From an uncultured Eubacterium sp. (GTDB lineage Bacteria > Bacillota > Clostridia > Lachnospirales > Lachnospiraceae), in NCBI GenBank assembly GCA_910577225.1, contig CAJTMV010000031.1:1-53177 (forward strand): 53,177 bases of DNA, written 5' to 3'. Positions 18,637 to 27,540 of this stretch are shown one piece after another (position 1 is the first letter of the stretch; each line of letters begins with the position of its first letter). The position numbers were made by a program, and so were the translations under genes. Under the pieces are notes generated by a model that saw only the letters and a list, made by a program, of their open reading frames with translations, was not told the DNA's origin and did not search any database.

Positions 18637-19110
18637 AATGAACCAGCATACTTTCAAACAGATATAATTAAAATATTAAATTCATTATATTTTGGAAGAA
18701 ATATCTATAAAATAGTTAGTCGATCGCATGCGAAACAGATGCATTTAAAACATCCAGGCCAATCGCATGTGAAACAGATATCATTGAAACAATGAACCAG
18801 CGTACTTTCAAACAGATATAAATAAGATATTAAATTCATTGTATTTCGGAAGAGATATCTTTAAAATAGTTAGTCGATTGCATGCGAACAGATGCATTTA
18901 AACATCCAGGGTAATCGCATGTGAAACAGTTACCATTGAAACAATGAACAGGCATACTTTCAAATAGATATATTAAAGTATTAAATTCATTGTATTTGGA
19001 GCATATATCTTTAAAGTATTTAGTCAATCGCATGTAAAACAGATGCATTTTAAACATCTAAGTCAATAGAATGTGAATCAGATGCCATTTAAAAGAATAA
19101 ACCAGCATAT
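18637..19110. repeat. ~153-bp tandem higher-order repeat, three copies plus a partial
   Basis: AATGAACCAGC-type landmarks occur at 18637, 18791, 18943 and (as AATAAACCAGC) 19096, spaced 154, 152 and 153 bp. Each unit also carries ATATTAAATTCATT, a GGAAGA(A/G)ATATCT segment, TAGTTAGTCGATCGCATG and AATCGCATGTGAAACAG. Within a unit, sub-repeats of about 38-41 bp built on CATG-GAAACAGAT-TTTAAAACA are visible, so the 153-bp unit is about four monomers long. Confidence 0.85.
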
Positions 19111-19124
19111 TTAGAAACAAATAT

Positions 19125-19300
19125 CTTTAAAATATTAAACTCACTATATATTAAAATAAATATCTTTAAATATTAAATACACTATATATTAAAATAAATA
19201 TCTTTAAATATTAATACACTATATATTAAAATAAATATCTTTAAATATTAGATACACTATATTAAGAAACAAGTATCTTTAAAATAGTTAGTCGATCACA
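19125..19300. repeat. ~38-bp monomer tandem repeat continuing the 153-bp array
   Basis: CACTATATATT recurs at 19142, 19180, 19217 and 19255 (periods 38, 37 and 38 bp), each followed by AAAATAAATATCTTTAAATA or a close variant. The array then returns to the TAGTTAGTCGATCACATG motif of the longer unit, showing that the two arrays share an origin. Confidence 0.85.
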
Positions 19301-19503
19301 TGTAAAACAGATGTATTTAAAACATTTAAGCCATTTTTATATAAAGAAGATACATTTAAAGAACGAACTAACATTCATGAAACAGATATATTTTAAAATA
19401 TTAAATTCCATACATTTCGAAACAAATACAGTTAAATAATACAATCAATATAAGTTCCATCAGCTTATTTTACTTCTAATGATTTGAAAGGAGATTCTGA
19501 TTT

Positions 19504-21045
19504 ATGGACACACAGGTATGGAAACAGTATTTACCTGCATTCATGGAAAAAACAAAACAATTTTATAATGGCAGTATCAGTCAGGGAGATTATAAAAGTT
19601 TCTCTGGTTTTTATGGAAGCTATGCGCAAAGAGGCGGACAGGCGAATATGTTAAGGCTGCGTATGCCGGCGGGAGAGGTAACAAAAGAAAAGATGATTTT
19701 TACCGCTGAGATGTTAAAAAAATATCAGGTTTCCCGCATGCACTTTACTACCTGTCAGACGATACAGCTGCATGATTTGCAGCCAGAAACTGTCTGCGCG
19801 ATTATGGGCGAGGCGCTGGATGCAGGGATTATGATCATCGGTGGCGGCGGCGATTATCCGAGAAATGTAATGTGTCCGCCGCTCTCAGGCGTTCAAAAGG
19901 ACGAGTATTTTGACGTTCTTCCCTGGGCGCAGGCGGCTGGTGATTATCTGCTGAATTTTATAACAGAGAAGAAAATGCCCAGAAAACTGAAAGTCGGATT
20001 TTCCAATTCACCAGAAAATATTACGCACGCAACCTATCGCGATTTGGGATTTGCAGCTACCAGACAGGGAACCTTTGATGTTTACAGTGCCGGCGGTCTT
20101 GGTCCAAATCCATGTTTTGGCGTAAAAGTTGCAGACGGGGTTGAACCGGAAATGATTTTATATTATATCCGGGCAATGTGGCTGACATTTTTGACTTATG
20201 GAAATTATGAAAGTCGGTTAAAGTCGCGTACGCGTTATATGCAGGAAACGCTGGGTGGTCCGGATGCGTATTCCGAAGCATATAATGAAAAATTAAAAGA
20301 AGTTTTTAATTCTGGAGAAGATTTGCGTATTCGTCATACAGATGGAAAGGAAGTACTGAAAAAGGGAGCCGGAGCGAATCTTACGCATGCGCGTGTTTTG
20401 GAACAAAAACAGAATGGCCTGTATGCCGTATCCTGGCATCCGATTGGCGGTATGCCTGCTCCAGATACGTTTTGTGCGTTAAGTACTGCGGTTGAAAAGA
20501 TGAATGATGTCGAACTGCGGCTGTCTCCGGATGAGACGGCATATATAATTAATCTGACTGCGAAGGAAGCGGAACAGGTGATGCATATTACAAAGGACAG
20601 TGCACAGACGGTCTTTGAGACATCTGTAAGCTGTATTGGGGCTTCTATCTGTCAGGCGGGCGCCAGAGATTCACAGGCGCTGCTTACAGCATGTGTCAAA
20701 GCGGTACGGGACGCTGCGATTCCGGATAAGGCTCTTCCGCAGATTCACATTTCCGGATGTCCTTCTTCCTGCGGCACGCATCAGACAGGCGTCATTGGTT
20801 TTCGGGGCGGTATGAAGAGAGTCGACGGGAAACCACAGTCAGGGTTTGTATTGTATGTAAACGGCTGTGCACAACAGGGAAGTGAAACAATGGGACGGGA
20901 AGCCGGAACCATTCTGACGGAGAAGATCCCGGAATTTCTTGTAAAACTTGGAAAAACCGTTGCAGAAAGCGGACTTACATTTTCAGAATGGAACAAAGAA
21001 AATAAATCAGCATTAGATAAAATTGCAGCTGAGTATACAGCCTGA
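19504..21045 (+). CDS. Nitrite/sulfite reductase-type sirohaem protein
   Basis: Ferredoxin-dependent sirohaem reductase (513 aa), expected to reduce sulfite to sulfide or nitrite to ammonia with six electrons. Two ferredoxin-like half domains (for example NMLRLRMPAGE and HFTTCQTIQLHDL) are followed by the cluster-binding region: C377 and C383 in CIGASIC, and C419 and C423 in CPSSC, the four cysteines that hold the [4Fe-4S] cluster linked to sirohaem. The start has GAAAGGAG upstream. No sirohaem biosynthesis, nitrate or sulfate uptake genes are next to it, so the physiological substrate is open. A strong terminator follows at once. Confidence 0.9.
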   Translation: MDTQVWKQYLPAFMEKTKQFYNGSISQGDYKSFSGFYGSYAQRGGQANMLRLRMPAGEVTKEKMIFTAEMLKKYQVSRMHFTTCQTIQLHDLQPETVCAIMGEALDAGIMIIGGGGDYPRNVMCPPLSGVQKDEYFDVLPWAQAAGDYLLNFITEKKMPRKLKVGFSNSPENITHATYRDLGFAATRQGTFDVYSAGGLGPNPCFGVKVADGVEPEMILYYIRAMWLTFLTYGNYESRLKSRTRYMQETLGGPDAYSEAYNEKLKEVFNSGEDLRIRHTDGKEVLKKGAGANLTHARVLEQKQNGLYAVSWHPIGGMPAPDTFCALSTAVEKMNDVELRLSPDETAYIINLTAKEAEQVMHITKDSAQTVFETSVSCIGASICQAGARDSQALLTACVKAVRDAAIPDKALPQIHISGCPSSCGTHQTGVIGFRGGMKRVDGKPQSGFVLYVNGCAQQGSETMGREAGTILTEKIPEFLVKLGKTVAESGLTFSEWNKENKSALDKIAAEYTA

Positions 21046-21064
21046 GAAAAAAGACAGCGAAAAG

Positions 21065-21098
21065 AAACAGGATCATTCTTTCAGATGATCCTGTTTTT
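21065..21098 (+). terminator. Intrinsic terminator after the sirohaem reductase
   Basis: AAACAGGATCAT pairs with ATGATCCTGTTT around a short TCTTTCAG loop, followed by TTTTT. Confidence 0.85.
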
Positions 21099-21167
21099 GC
21101 ATTAAGAAATCGCAAAAAAATCCGATAAAATATTTAACAGATGTAAACAAATACACAAAGCTAAGGA

Positions 21168-21216
21168 AAGCGCTTGCAGCCAACGGAATGGCACAATAGG
21201 AACAGGCGCTTTTTTG
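21168..21216 (+). terminator. Terminator-like hairpin before the LytTR gene
   Basis: GCGCTTG pairs with CAGGCGC (one G-T wobble) across a 26-nt loop and is followed by TTTTTT. It lies 80 bp upstream of the LytTR gene and after the previous terminator, so it might be a leader attenuator or a second terminator. Confidence 0.45.
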
Positions 21217-21293
21217 TATGGAAAAACTTATCTCCATCTTTTTAGAATATGGATGGAAACAGAATCTGCATCGGATTTGGAGGATAAAAGACA

Positions 21294-21647
21294 TTGAATC
21301 AGAAACAGGACCGTACGAAAATCATTGTAAAACAGGGCGGCAGAATCCGTTTTGTAAATATGCAGGAAGTTCTATATATTGAAAGCCTGGGTCGTAAAGC
21401 AGTATTACATTTATCAGACGAAACAATTGAATATTATGCCAAAATCAGTCAGCTGGAAAGTCAGCTTCATCCGTATTTTTTTCGTACACACAGGGCATAT
21501 CTGATTAATTTGCAGTATGTGCAAAGCTACACCAGACGTGAAGTCGTTTTAAAAAATGCAGATTCTGTACTGATCTCCAAATATCGTCTGCATGATTTCC
21601 AAAAAGCAATTGAAAAATCTCATAAAATACTTGCAAATTCACTCTAA
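21294..21647 (+). CDS. Stand-alone LytTR DNA-binding protein with TTG start
   Basis: 117-aa transcription factor consisting of only a LytTR domain: KQGGRIRFVNMQEVLYIES, then HPYFFRTHRAYLINL, the typical FxRxHrsylVN segment, and VLISKYRLHDFQKAI at the end. No receiver or membrane domain is fused, unlike AgrA/VirR-type regulators. The start must be TTG 21294: an in-frame stop TAA lies at 21285-21287, and GGAGG (21279-21283) is 10 nt upstream. The weak start codon probably keeps its level low. It may be autoregulated through its 190-bp leader; targets are unknown. The nicotinate phosphoribosyltransferase gene follows 65 bp later. Confidence 0.85.
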   Translation: MNQKQDRTKIIVKQGGRIRFVNMQEVLYIESLGRKAVLHLSDETIEYYAKISQLESQLHPYFFRTHRAYLINLQYVQSYTRREVVLKNADSVLISKYRLHDFQKAIEKSHKILANSL

Positions 21648-21712
21648 AAGGGCTAAAATGTAGCAAATGTAAGGAGTTATATACCGCATATTACGGAGAA
21701 GGAGAAAGGCGC

Positions 21713-23161
21713 ATGCAGCACAATGAGAGAAATTTGTCGATGGTCATGGATTTTTACGAAATGACTATGAGTAACGGTTATTTTACAAACCAGGATCAGA
21801 ATGCAAAAGTAGCTTTCGATGTATTTTACCGCAAAAATCCGGATCAGGCAGGTTTTTCTATTTTTGCCGGACTGGAGCAAATTATTGAATATATTACAAA
21901 TCTTCATTTTACAGAAGACGATATTGCTTATCTTCGTGAACAGAAGCTGTTTTCAGAAGAATTTTTAAACTATTTAAAGGATTTTTCTTTTCAGGGAGAC
22001 GTTTATGCTTTTCCGGAAGGAACGGTAATGTATCCGAACGAACCGATTTTAACGATCATTGCGCCTTTGATCGATGCTCAGTTAATAGAAACAGCCGTAC
22101 TATTGGAAATCAATCATCAGTCTCTGATTGCCACCAAAGCAAGAAGAATTGTAAAAGCTGCCAAAGGACGCAGTGTCTCTGATTTTGGCGCAAGACGCGC
22201 ACATAATATGGATGCTGCCGTATATGGCGCAAGAGCCGCTTATATTGGCGGAGCTTCTGGTACGGCAACCGTACTGGCTGGAAAGATGTTTCATATTCCG
22301 GTCAGCGGTACAATGGCCCATAGCTGGGTCATGTATTTCAAAGATGAATATACGGCATTTGAAAAATATGCACAGACTTATCCGGACGCCACCGTCCTTT
22401 TGGTTGACACTTATGATGTCCTTGAAAGCGGAGTGCCAAATGCGATCCGTACAGCAAAAGAGGTTTTGGAACCTATGGGCAAACGTTTAAAAGGCATTCG
22501 CCTGGATAGCGGAGATCTCGCTTATTTATCCAAACGGGCAAGAAAGATGCTGGATCAGGCGGGGTTAAACGATTGTAAAATTATCGTTTCCAACAGCCTT
22601 GATGAATATACGATTACTTCGATTTTGGATCAGGGGGGCTGTATCGATAGTTTTGGGGTTGGCGAACGTCTGATCACGTCCAAATCAGAACCAGTGTTTG
22701 GCGCGGTCTATAAGATTGTGGCTGTGGAAGAAAACGGTATTTTTCAACCACGAATTAAGATTTCTGAAAACACCGAAAAAATTACCAATCCTGGTTTGAA
22801 AAAAGTGTATCGTATATATGATAAGGAAGGTAATGCGATCGCAGATCTTTTGGCCAAGTCAGAACAGATACTGGATTTTTCAAAACCGCTTCGTTATGTG
22901 GATCCGGTTAAACCGTGGAAAAATCGTTATTTTGAGAACTGCAGCGCAAAAGAACTTCAGGTGCCGGTTTTTCAAAATGGCAGGCTTGTGTATCAGCAGC
23001 CATCCATGGATGAAATCGCCGATTATGTTCGTAAGCAGCTTGAAAATGAAATCTGGGAAGAAGAACAGCGTTTTGAAAATCCGCACAATCACTATATGGA
23101 TATGACGCCGGAATTATATGAAGAAAAAATGAATCTTCTTTTTGAGGCAAGAATCGAATAA
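21713..23161 (+). CDS. pncB: Nicotinate phosphoribosyltransferase
   Basis: Enzyme of the NAD salvage (Preiss-Handler) pathway joining nicotinate and PRPP to nicotinate mononucleotide. 482 aa. The N-terminus DFYEMTMSNGYF is the family hallmark. SDFGARRAHNMDAA carries the substrate-binding Arg residues, and GIRLDSGDLAYLSKRARKML is the phosphate/ribose-binding region of the barrel, followed by IIVSNSLDEYTI and GVGERLITS. The start has a good GAAGGAGA ribosome site. It is 42 bp upstream of nrdD, so both probably belong to a nucleotide-related operon. Confidence 0.93.
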   Translation: MQHNERNLSMVMDFYEMTMSNGYFTNQDQNAKVAFDVFYRKNPDQAGFSIFAGLEQIIEYITNLHFTEDDIAYLREQKLFSEEFLNYLKDFSFQGDVYAFPEGTVMYPNEPILTIIAPLIDAQLIETAVLLEINHQSLIATKARRIVKAAKGRSVSDFGARRAHNMDAAVYGARAAYIGGASGTATVLAGKMFHIPVSGTMAHSWVMYFKDEYTAFEKYAQTYPDATVLLVDTYDVLESGVPNAIRTAKEVLEPMGKRLKGIRLDSGDLAYLSKRARKMLDQAGLNDCKIIVSNSLDEYTITSILDQGGCIDSFGVGERLITSKSEPVFGAVYKIVAVEENGIFQPRIKISENTEKITNPGLKKVYRIYDKEGNAIADLLAKSEQILDFSKPLRYVDPVKPWKNRYFENCSAKELQVPVFQNGRLVYQQPSMDEIADYVRKQLENEIWEEEQRFENPHNHYMDMTPELYEEKMNLLFEARIE

Positions 23162-23203
23162 ACTGATGAAAAGATCATACCGCAACGATGGAGGAAAGAA
23201 AGA

Positions 23204-25330
23204 GTGAAAGTAATCAAACGGGATGGAAGAGTCGTAGACTACGATGGCACCAAAATCATTATGGCGATGAAAAAAGCAAATGATGAAGTTCATTTGCATG
23301 ATCAGATCACGGATCAGAAAATGAAAGACATCGAACGCCTGATTTCGGAAATGGCCCGCAGCCAGATTCAGGTAGAAGAAATCCAGGATTTGATTGAACA
23401 TAGTCTTGTGCAGGAACAAAAGTACGAGCTCGCTAAAAAATATATTATTTATCGATATAAACATGCCCTGATGCGTAAGGCAAATACAACGGACGAATCT
23501 ATTTTGTCTCTGATTCGTAATGACAATAAAGAGCTTGCAGAAGAAAATTCCAATAAAAATACATTGTTAGCGTCTACACAAAGAGATTATATTGCCGGAG
23601 AAGTATCCAGAGATCTGACCAAACGGGTATTGCTCCCGGATAAGATTGTCAAAGCGCATGAAAGCGGGGCCATTCATTTTCATGACGCAGATTATTTTTT
23701 ACAGCCTATTTTTAACTGTTGTCTGATAAATATCGGGGATATGCTCGATCACGGGACGGTAATCAATGGCAAGTTAATTGAAACGCCGAAAAGCTTTCGG
23801 GTTGCCTGCACGGTTACCACGCAGATCATTGCATCGGTTGCTTCGAATCAGTACGGAGGACAGTCCGTAGACCTGATTCATCTTGGAAAGTATCTGCGCT
23901 ATAGCCGGGAGAAGTTTCGTCAAAAAGCAGAAAAAGAACTGGACGAAAGTTTTAGTGAAGAACAGATCGAACAAATCGTTTCTGTCTGGACGAAAGAGGA
24001 ACTTCAGGCTGGCGTACAGACGATGCAGTATCAGATTAATACGCTGATGACAACGAACGGACAGTCTCCATTTGTGACCTTGTTTTTGCATATCGATGAA
24101 CAGGATCCTTACATCGAAGAAAACGCGTTAATTATAGAAGAAGTATTTCGGCAGCGTTATCAGGGAATTAAAAACGAAAAGGGCGTTTATGTAACGCCGG
24201 CGTTTCCAAAGCTGGTTTATGTTTTGGATGAGCACAATTGTCTGAAAGGCGGAGCATACGATTATCTGACCAGACTCGCGGCGAAATGTTCTGCGAAGCG
24301 CATGTATCCGGATTATATTTCAGCTAAAAAGATGCGGGAAAATTATGAAGGAAATGTTTTCAGCTGCATGGGATGCCGTAGTTTTCTTTCTCCATGGAAG
24401 GATGAAAATGGAAACTATAAGTTTGAAGGCAGATTTAACCAGGGTGTTGTCAGTCTGAACCTGCCGCAAATTGCACTAATTGCAAAAGGAGACGAACAAA
24501 CATTTTGGAAACTATTGGATGAACGTCTGCAGCTTTGTTTTGAGGCGCTGATGTGCCGTCACCATGCGCTTTTGGGAGTAAAATCAGATACCAGTCCGAT
24601 TCACTGGCAGTATGGCGCAATCGCACGACTTCAAAAAGGAGAAACGATTGACAAATTGCTTCAGAATGGATATTCGACCTTGTCCCTTGGCTATATAGGC
24701 GTGTATGAAACAACCATACTAATGCGTCAATGCAGCCACACGACTCCAAAAGGCAGAGAATTTGCCTGCCAGATGATGCATCGGCTGCGGGATGCCGCGG
24801 ATCAGTGGAAACAGGAAACAAAACTTGGCTTCGCATTGTATGGAACTCCTGCGGAGAGTCTTTGTTACCGCTTTGCAAGAATTGACCGGAAACGTTTCGG
24901 CGATATCAAAGATGTGACGGATAAAGGATATTATACAAATTCGTATCATGTGGATGTCCGTGAGAAAATCGATGCGTTTGCAAAGCTGACGTTTGAAAGC
25001 GCTTTTCAGAATCTTTCGTCCGGGGGTGCAATTTCTCTTGTAGAAATTCCAAATATGCGGCAAAATATCGAAGCGCTGGAAGATGCTATTCGATATATTT
25101 ACGATAATATCCAGTATGCAGAATTTAACACAAAATCAGATTATTGCCAGTGCTGCGGATTTGATGGTGAAATTATAATTAACGATTCTTTCGAGTGGGA
25201 GTGTCCGCAATGCGGCAACAAAGATCATGCAAAAATGAACGTTGTACGCAGAACCTGCGGATATCTTGGAGAAAATTTCTGGAATGTTGGAAAAACAAAA
25301 GAAATTCGATCCAGAGTCGTACATTTATAA
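23204..25330 (+). CDS. nrdD: Anaerobic ribonucleoside-triphosphate reductase (class III)
   Basis: Glycyl-radical enzyme making deoxyribonucleotides under anoxic conditions. 708 aa with GTG start at 23204 (GGAGG upstream). The N-terminal ~95 residues form an ATP-cone (VIKRDGRVVDYDGTKI). The 10-stranded barrel contains FSCMGCRSF with active-site Cys residues. The C-terminus has a Zn site (CQCCGFDGE...CPQCGNKD) followed by the radical loop RRTCGYLG with Gly686. The activase NrdG that forms the radical is normally encoded next door; it is not found downstream here, so it must be elsewhere in the genome. Confidence 0.96.
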   Translation: MKVIKRDGRVVDYDGTKIIMAMKKANDEVHLHDQITDQKMKDIERLISEMARSQIQVEEIQDLIEHSLVQEQKYELAKKYIIYRYKHALMRKANTTDESILSLIRNDNKELAEENSNKNTLLASTQRDYIAGEVSRDLTKRVLLPDKIVKAHESGAIHFHDADYFLQPIFNCCLINIGDMLDHGTVINGKLIETPKSFRVACTVTTQIIASVASNQYGGQSVDLIHLGKYLRYSREKFRQKAEKELDESFSEEQIEQIVSVWTKEELQAGVQTMQYQINTLMTTNGQSPFVTLFLHIDEQDPYIEENALIIEEVFRQRYQGIKNEKGVYVTPAFPKLVYVLDEHNCLKGGAYDYLTRLAAKCSAKRMYPDYISAKKMRENYEGNVFSCMGCRSFLSPWKDENGNYKFEGRFNQGVVSLNLPQIALIAKGDEQTFWKLLDERLQLCFEALMCRHHALLGVKSDTSPIHWQYGAIARLQKGETIDKLLQNGYSTLSLGYIGVYETTILMRQCSHTTPKGREFACQMMHRLRDAADQWKQETKLGFALYGTPAESLCYRFARIDRKRFGDIKDVTDKGYYTNSYHVDVREKIDAFAKLTFESAFQNLSSGGAISLVEIPNMRQNIEALEDAIRYIYDNIQYAEFNTKSDYCQCCGFDGEIIINDSFEWECPQCGNKDHAKMNVVRRTCGYLGENFWNVGKTKEIRSRVVHL

Positions 25331-25460
25331 CTGGTGAAAACAGCGCGGGAAAGGATGACATAACGCAAAAGATAGCAGAACCAGTCGCGATCACAGATAT
25401 TGTAAACATACAATATTTTGCAAAAATATATCGTAAAATCGGGATGTTTCTGATATAGAA

Positions 25461-25572
25461 AGCATTACAAAGCAAAAAGCGCTGCAAAACCAGAGACATT
25501 ACAGAGCGAAAGCGTTACAAAACCAGAGACATTCAAAGTAAAAATATTACAGAACCAGAGACACTACAGAAA
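25461..25572. repeat. ~33-bp tandem repeat upstream of the NlpC/P60 gene
   Basis: CCAGAGACA(T/C)T occurs at 25490, 25523 and 25555 (periods 33 and 32 bp), each preceded by (G)C(G)TTACAAAA-type sequence. A partial first copy starts near 25461. The array stops 13 bp before the ribosome site region, so it lies in the 5' leader of the secreted protein gene. Confidence 0.75.
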
Positions 25573-25587
25573 GAGGAAAAAGAAACC

Positions 25588-27060
25588 ATGATAATTAATA
25601 AAATCAGAAAAGAAATCTGCCTGCTGATTGTATTTGCGATAATTGTCAGTCTGACACCAGGGCAGACAATTATTGCTGCAGAAATCCAATCTGACACAGA
25701 TATGGCAGATACATCTTCTGAGAATACCGAACAGCCAGTTTTTGATACTTCGATTCCTGGCATTCCGGATACGAATCAGACAGATGTTCCAGCGGCTGTG
25801 AACGAAATTCCAATATTAAATACAGATCAGATTCGTCTGATCGCTGGGGGAGATTCATATGAACTGCATGTTTTTCATGCGGTCAGCGCTGCGTATGAAC
25901 TATCTGCAGACGGACCATCCATCGCTACGTTATCAAATGAAACTGCACAATCTGTTTTGATTACGCCAGTTGCGTCTGGAACAACTGTTTTAACAGTTAC
26001 GGCAGTCGGAACGGATGGAATGCAGACGCTGTTATCCTGCCAGATCACAATTTCTGAATTGTCTCTATCGAAAGAATCTGTTGATATTTATCTGAATGAC
26101 GAGGAACCTGCGCTTGATATTTCTTTGCGTGGGATCGAACTGGATGAAATTTATTATGCTACCGGAAACGACTGGGAAGACGGGGAGATTCGTGACGCAC
26201 TGATTTCGGATGCCAGATGTACCATTCGCACTGGTAATTCCAAAATTGCAGACGCATGGTTTGATGATGGAATGATAACTGTAAAAGGAAAATCCAAAGG
26301 AGTTACAAATGCCAGGATTAATATTTATGGTGTCTCATTATCGATTAAAATCAATGTACATCATTACACTTTGAATAAGTATGCCATCAATACATATACG
26401 GGAAGCCCCATAAAAAGCCTGAAATTAAATGGCGCCGGAGGGCATAAGGTCACCTGGGTATCCGGCAATAAAAATGTAGCTTCCGTTTCCAATACGGGAA
26501 TTGTTACGATTCGTGGGATTGGTACAACGAAAATTACCGCAAAAGTAAATAAACGTAAAGTTTTTTGCATTGTTTCCGTAAGCAGTAAAACGGCTTATCG
26601 TGTCGTCCGGGATGCACGCGCGATTTCCAAAAAGAAAAATATACAATACAGTCAGACCGCACGAATGTCTCCCAAATACTACGACTGCAGTTCTCTTGTG
26701 TATCGATGTTATCGGCCTTACGGAATTCGGTTTGGCTATACGAATCCTTCCTGGGCGCCAACTGCAGCAGATGAAGCATACTGGTGTGCCGTCACTGGAC
26801 GTAAAATATCTTCAGAAGCAATAGAAATTTTAAATTGTAAACTAATACCGGGCGATACCATTTATTATTCTTTCGAAGGGGATAACGGTCGATATCTGGA
26901 TATCGATCATACCGCTATTTTTTCCGGATATGCCTATGATGCGGATTTTGGTTATTATGGAACGGTCATTGAAGCAAGCAGCACAAGTAATACCGTTGCA
27001 GAACGTATGTATTATGCTTCAGACAGCATCCGACTAATCGGACGTCCGGCAAAAATATAA
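25588..27060 (+). CDS. Secreted Ig-like / NlpC-P60 cell-wall hydrolase
   Basis: 490-aa exported protein. An N-terminal signal peptide (hydrophobic core IVFAIIVSLTPGQTIIAA) is followed by an acidic, Ser/Thr-rich linker, then two BIG_2-like Ig domains (about residues 85-160 and 255-335; VTWVSGNKNVASVSNTGIVT is the typical repeat core). The C-terminal NlpC/P60-type domain has the catalytic Cys367 in YDCSSLVYR and His441 in DIDHTAIF. Such enzymes cut peptidoglycan stem peptides. The start ATG 25588 has AGAGG about 12 nt upstream. It lies 257 bp after nrdD behind a short tandem repeat and is probably an independent gene. Confidence 0.85.
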   Translation: MIINKIRKEICLLIVFAIIVSLTPGQTIIAAEIQSDTDMADTSSENTEQPVFDTSIPGIPDTNQTDVPAAVNEIPILNTDQIRLIAGGDSYELHVFHAVSAAYELSADGPSIATLSNETAQSVLITPVASGTTVLTVTAVGTDGMQTLLSCQITISELSLSKESVDIYLNDEEPALDISLRGIELDEIYYATGNDWEDGEIRDALISDARCTIRTGNSKIADAWFDDGMITVKGKSKGVTNARINIYGVSLSIKINVHHYTLNKYAINTYTGSPIKSLKLNGAGGHKVTWVSGNKNVASVSNTGIVTIRGIGTTKITAKVNKRKVFCIVSVSSKTAYRVVRDARAISKKKNIQYSQTARMSPKYYDCSSLVYRCYRPYGIRFGYTNPSWAPTAADEAYWCAVTGRKISSEAIEILNCKLIPGDTIYYSFEGDNGRYLDIDHTAIFSGYAYDADFGYYGTVIEASSTSNTVAERMYYASDSIRLIGRPAKI

Positions 27061-27176
27061 GTTTTTTATATATCAGATCCCGCTACGACAGGATTTATTT
27101 GTCATACATAAAAACAAATAATCTACAAATACTGACATTGGAACAACGAAAGATGTTGAAAAGGAGTGTCAGTATT

Positions 27177-27362
27177 ATGGATATTAACAACAATCTGCCA
27201 ATTGGTTTTGCCATGGGAATGGCAATGCGTGGAGACGCGCTGGAAGCGTACAGCCGCCTGACAGAAGCAGAAAAAGAAGAAATCATAAATCAGTGCCGCG
27301 ATGCCAAAAGCAAAGCAGAAATGGACAGAATTATTTCACGCCTAAGCGGAAACTGGTTTTAA
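27177..27362 (+). CDS. Small conserved-looking protein of 61 aa
   Basis: I do not recognise a named family. The protein begins MDINNNLPIGFAMGMAMRGD, then has a short amphipathic helix-rich part, LTEAEKEEIINQCRDAKS, and ends RLSGNWF. It has no signal peptide or transmembrane segment. The start is ATG 27177 with AAGGAG 10 nt upstream; a frame open from 27099 adds residues without a ribosome site. An intrinsic terminator follows within 5 bp, which supports a genuine small gene. Confidence 0.7.
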   Translation: MDINNNLPIGFAMGMAMRGDALEAYSRLTEAEKEEIINQCRDAKSKAEMDRIISRLSGNWF

Positions 27363-27366
27363 TTAC

Positions 27367-27408
27367 AAAAGACAGCTCATTTGTATACTTACAGATGGCT
27401 GTCTTTTT
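27367..27408 (+). terminator. Intrinsic terminator after the 61-aa gene
   Basis: AAAAGACAGC pairs with GCTGTCTTTT around a 21-nt loop and is followed by T residues. Confidence 0.8.
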
Positions 27409-27457
27409 GTCTTTTCTGACTAAAAATAATTTTTATGAAACAGATGAATTGTCAGCA

Positions 27458-27486
27458 TTGACGTTAAGTAATTTTTTTGATACATT
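27458..27486 (+). promoter_or_regulatory. Probable promoter of the PPK2 gene
   Basis: TTGACG at 27458-27463 and TACATT at 27481-27486, 17-nt spacer, followed by an AT-rich TATATTATATAAT stretch that offers alternative -10 boxes. Confidence 0.45.
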
Positions 27487-27540
27487 TATATTATATAATT
27501 TATACAAAATAAACACATCAAGAAAGAGAGGGCAGCGCCT

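Larger units (their letters stand above)
18142..19503. other. 1.36-kb AT-rich gene-free tract with tandem repeats
   Basis: No gene on either strand. It contains a perfect hairpin at 18328-18352 and two nested tandem-repeat arrays between about 18637 and 19265 (listed separately). The final 20 bp hold the GAAAGGAG ribosome site for the next gene. Confidence 0.75.
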
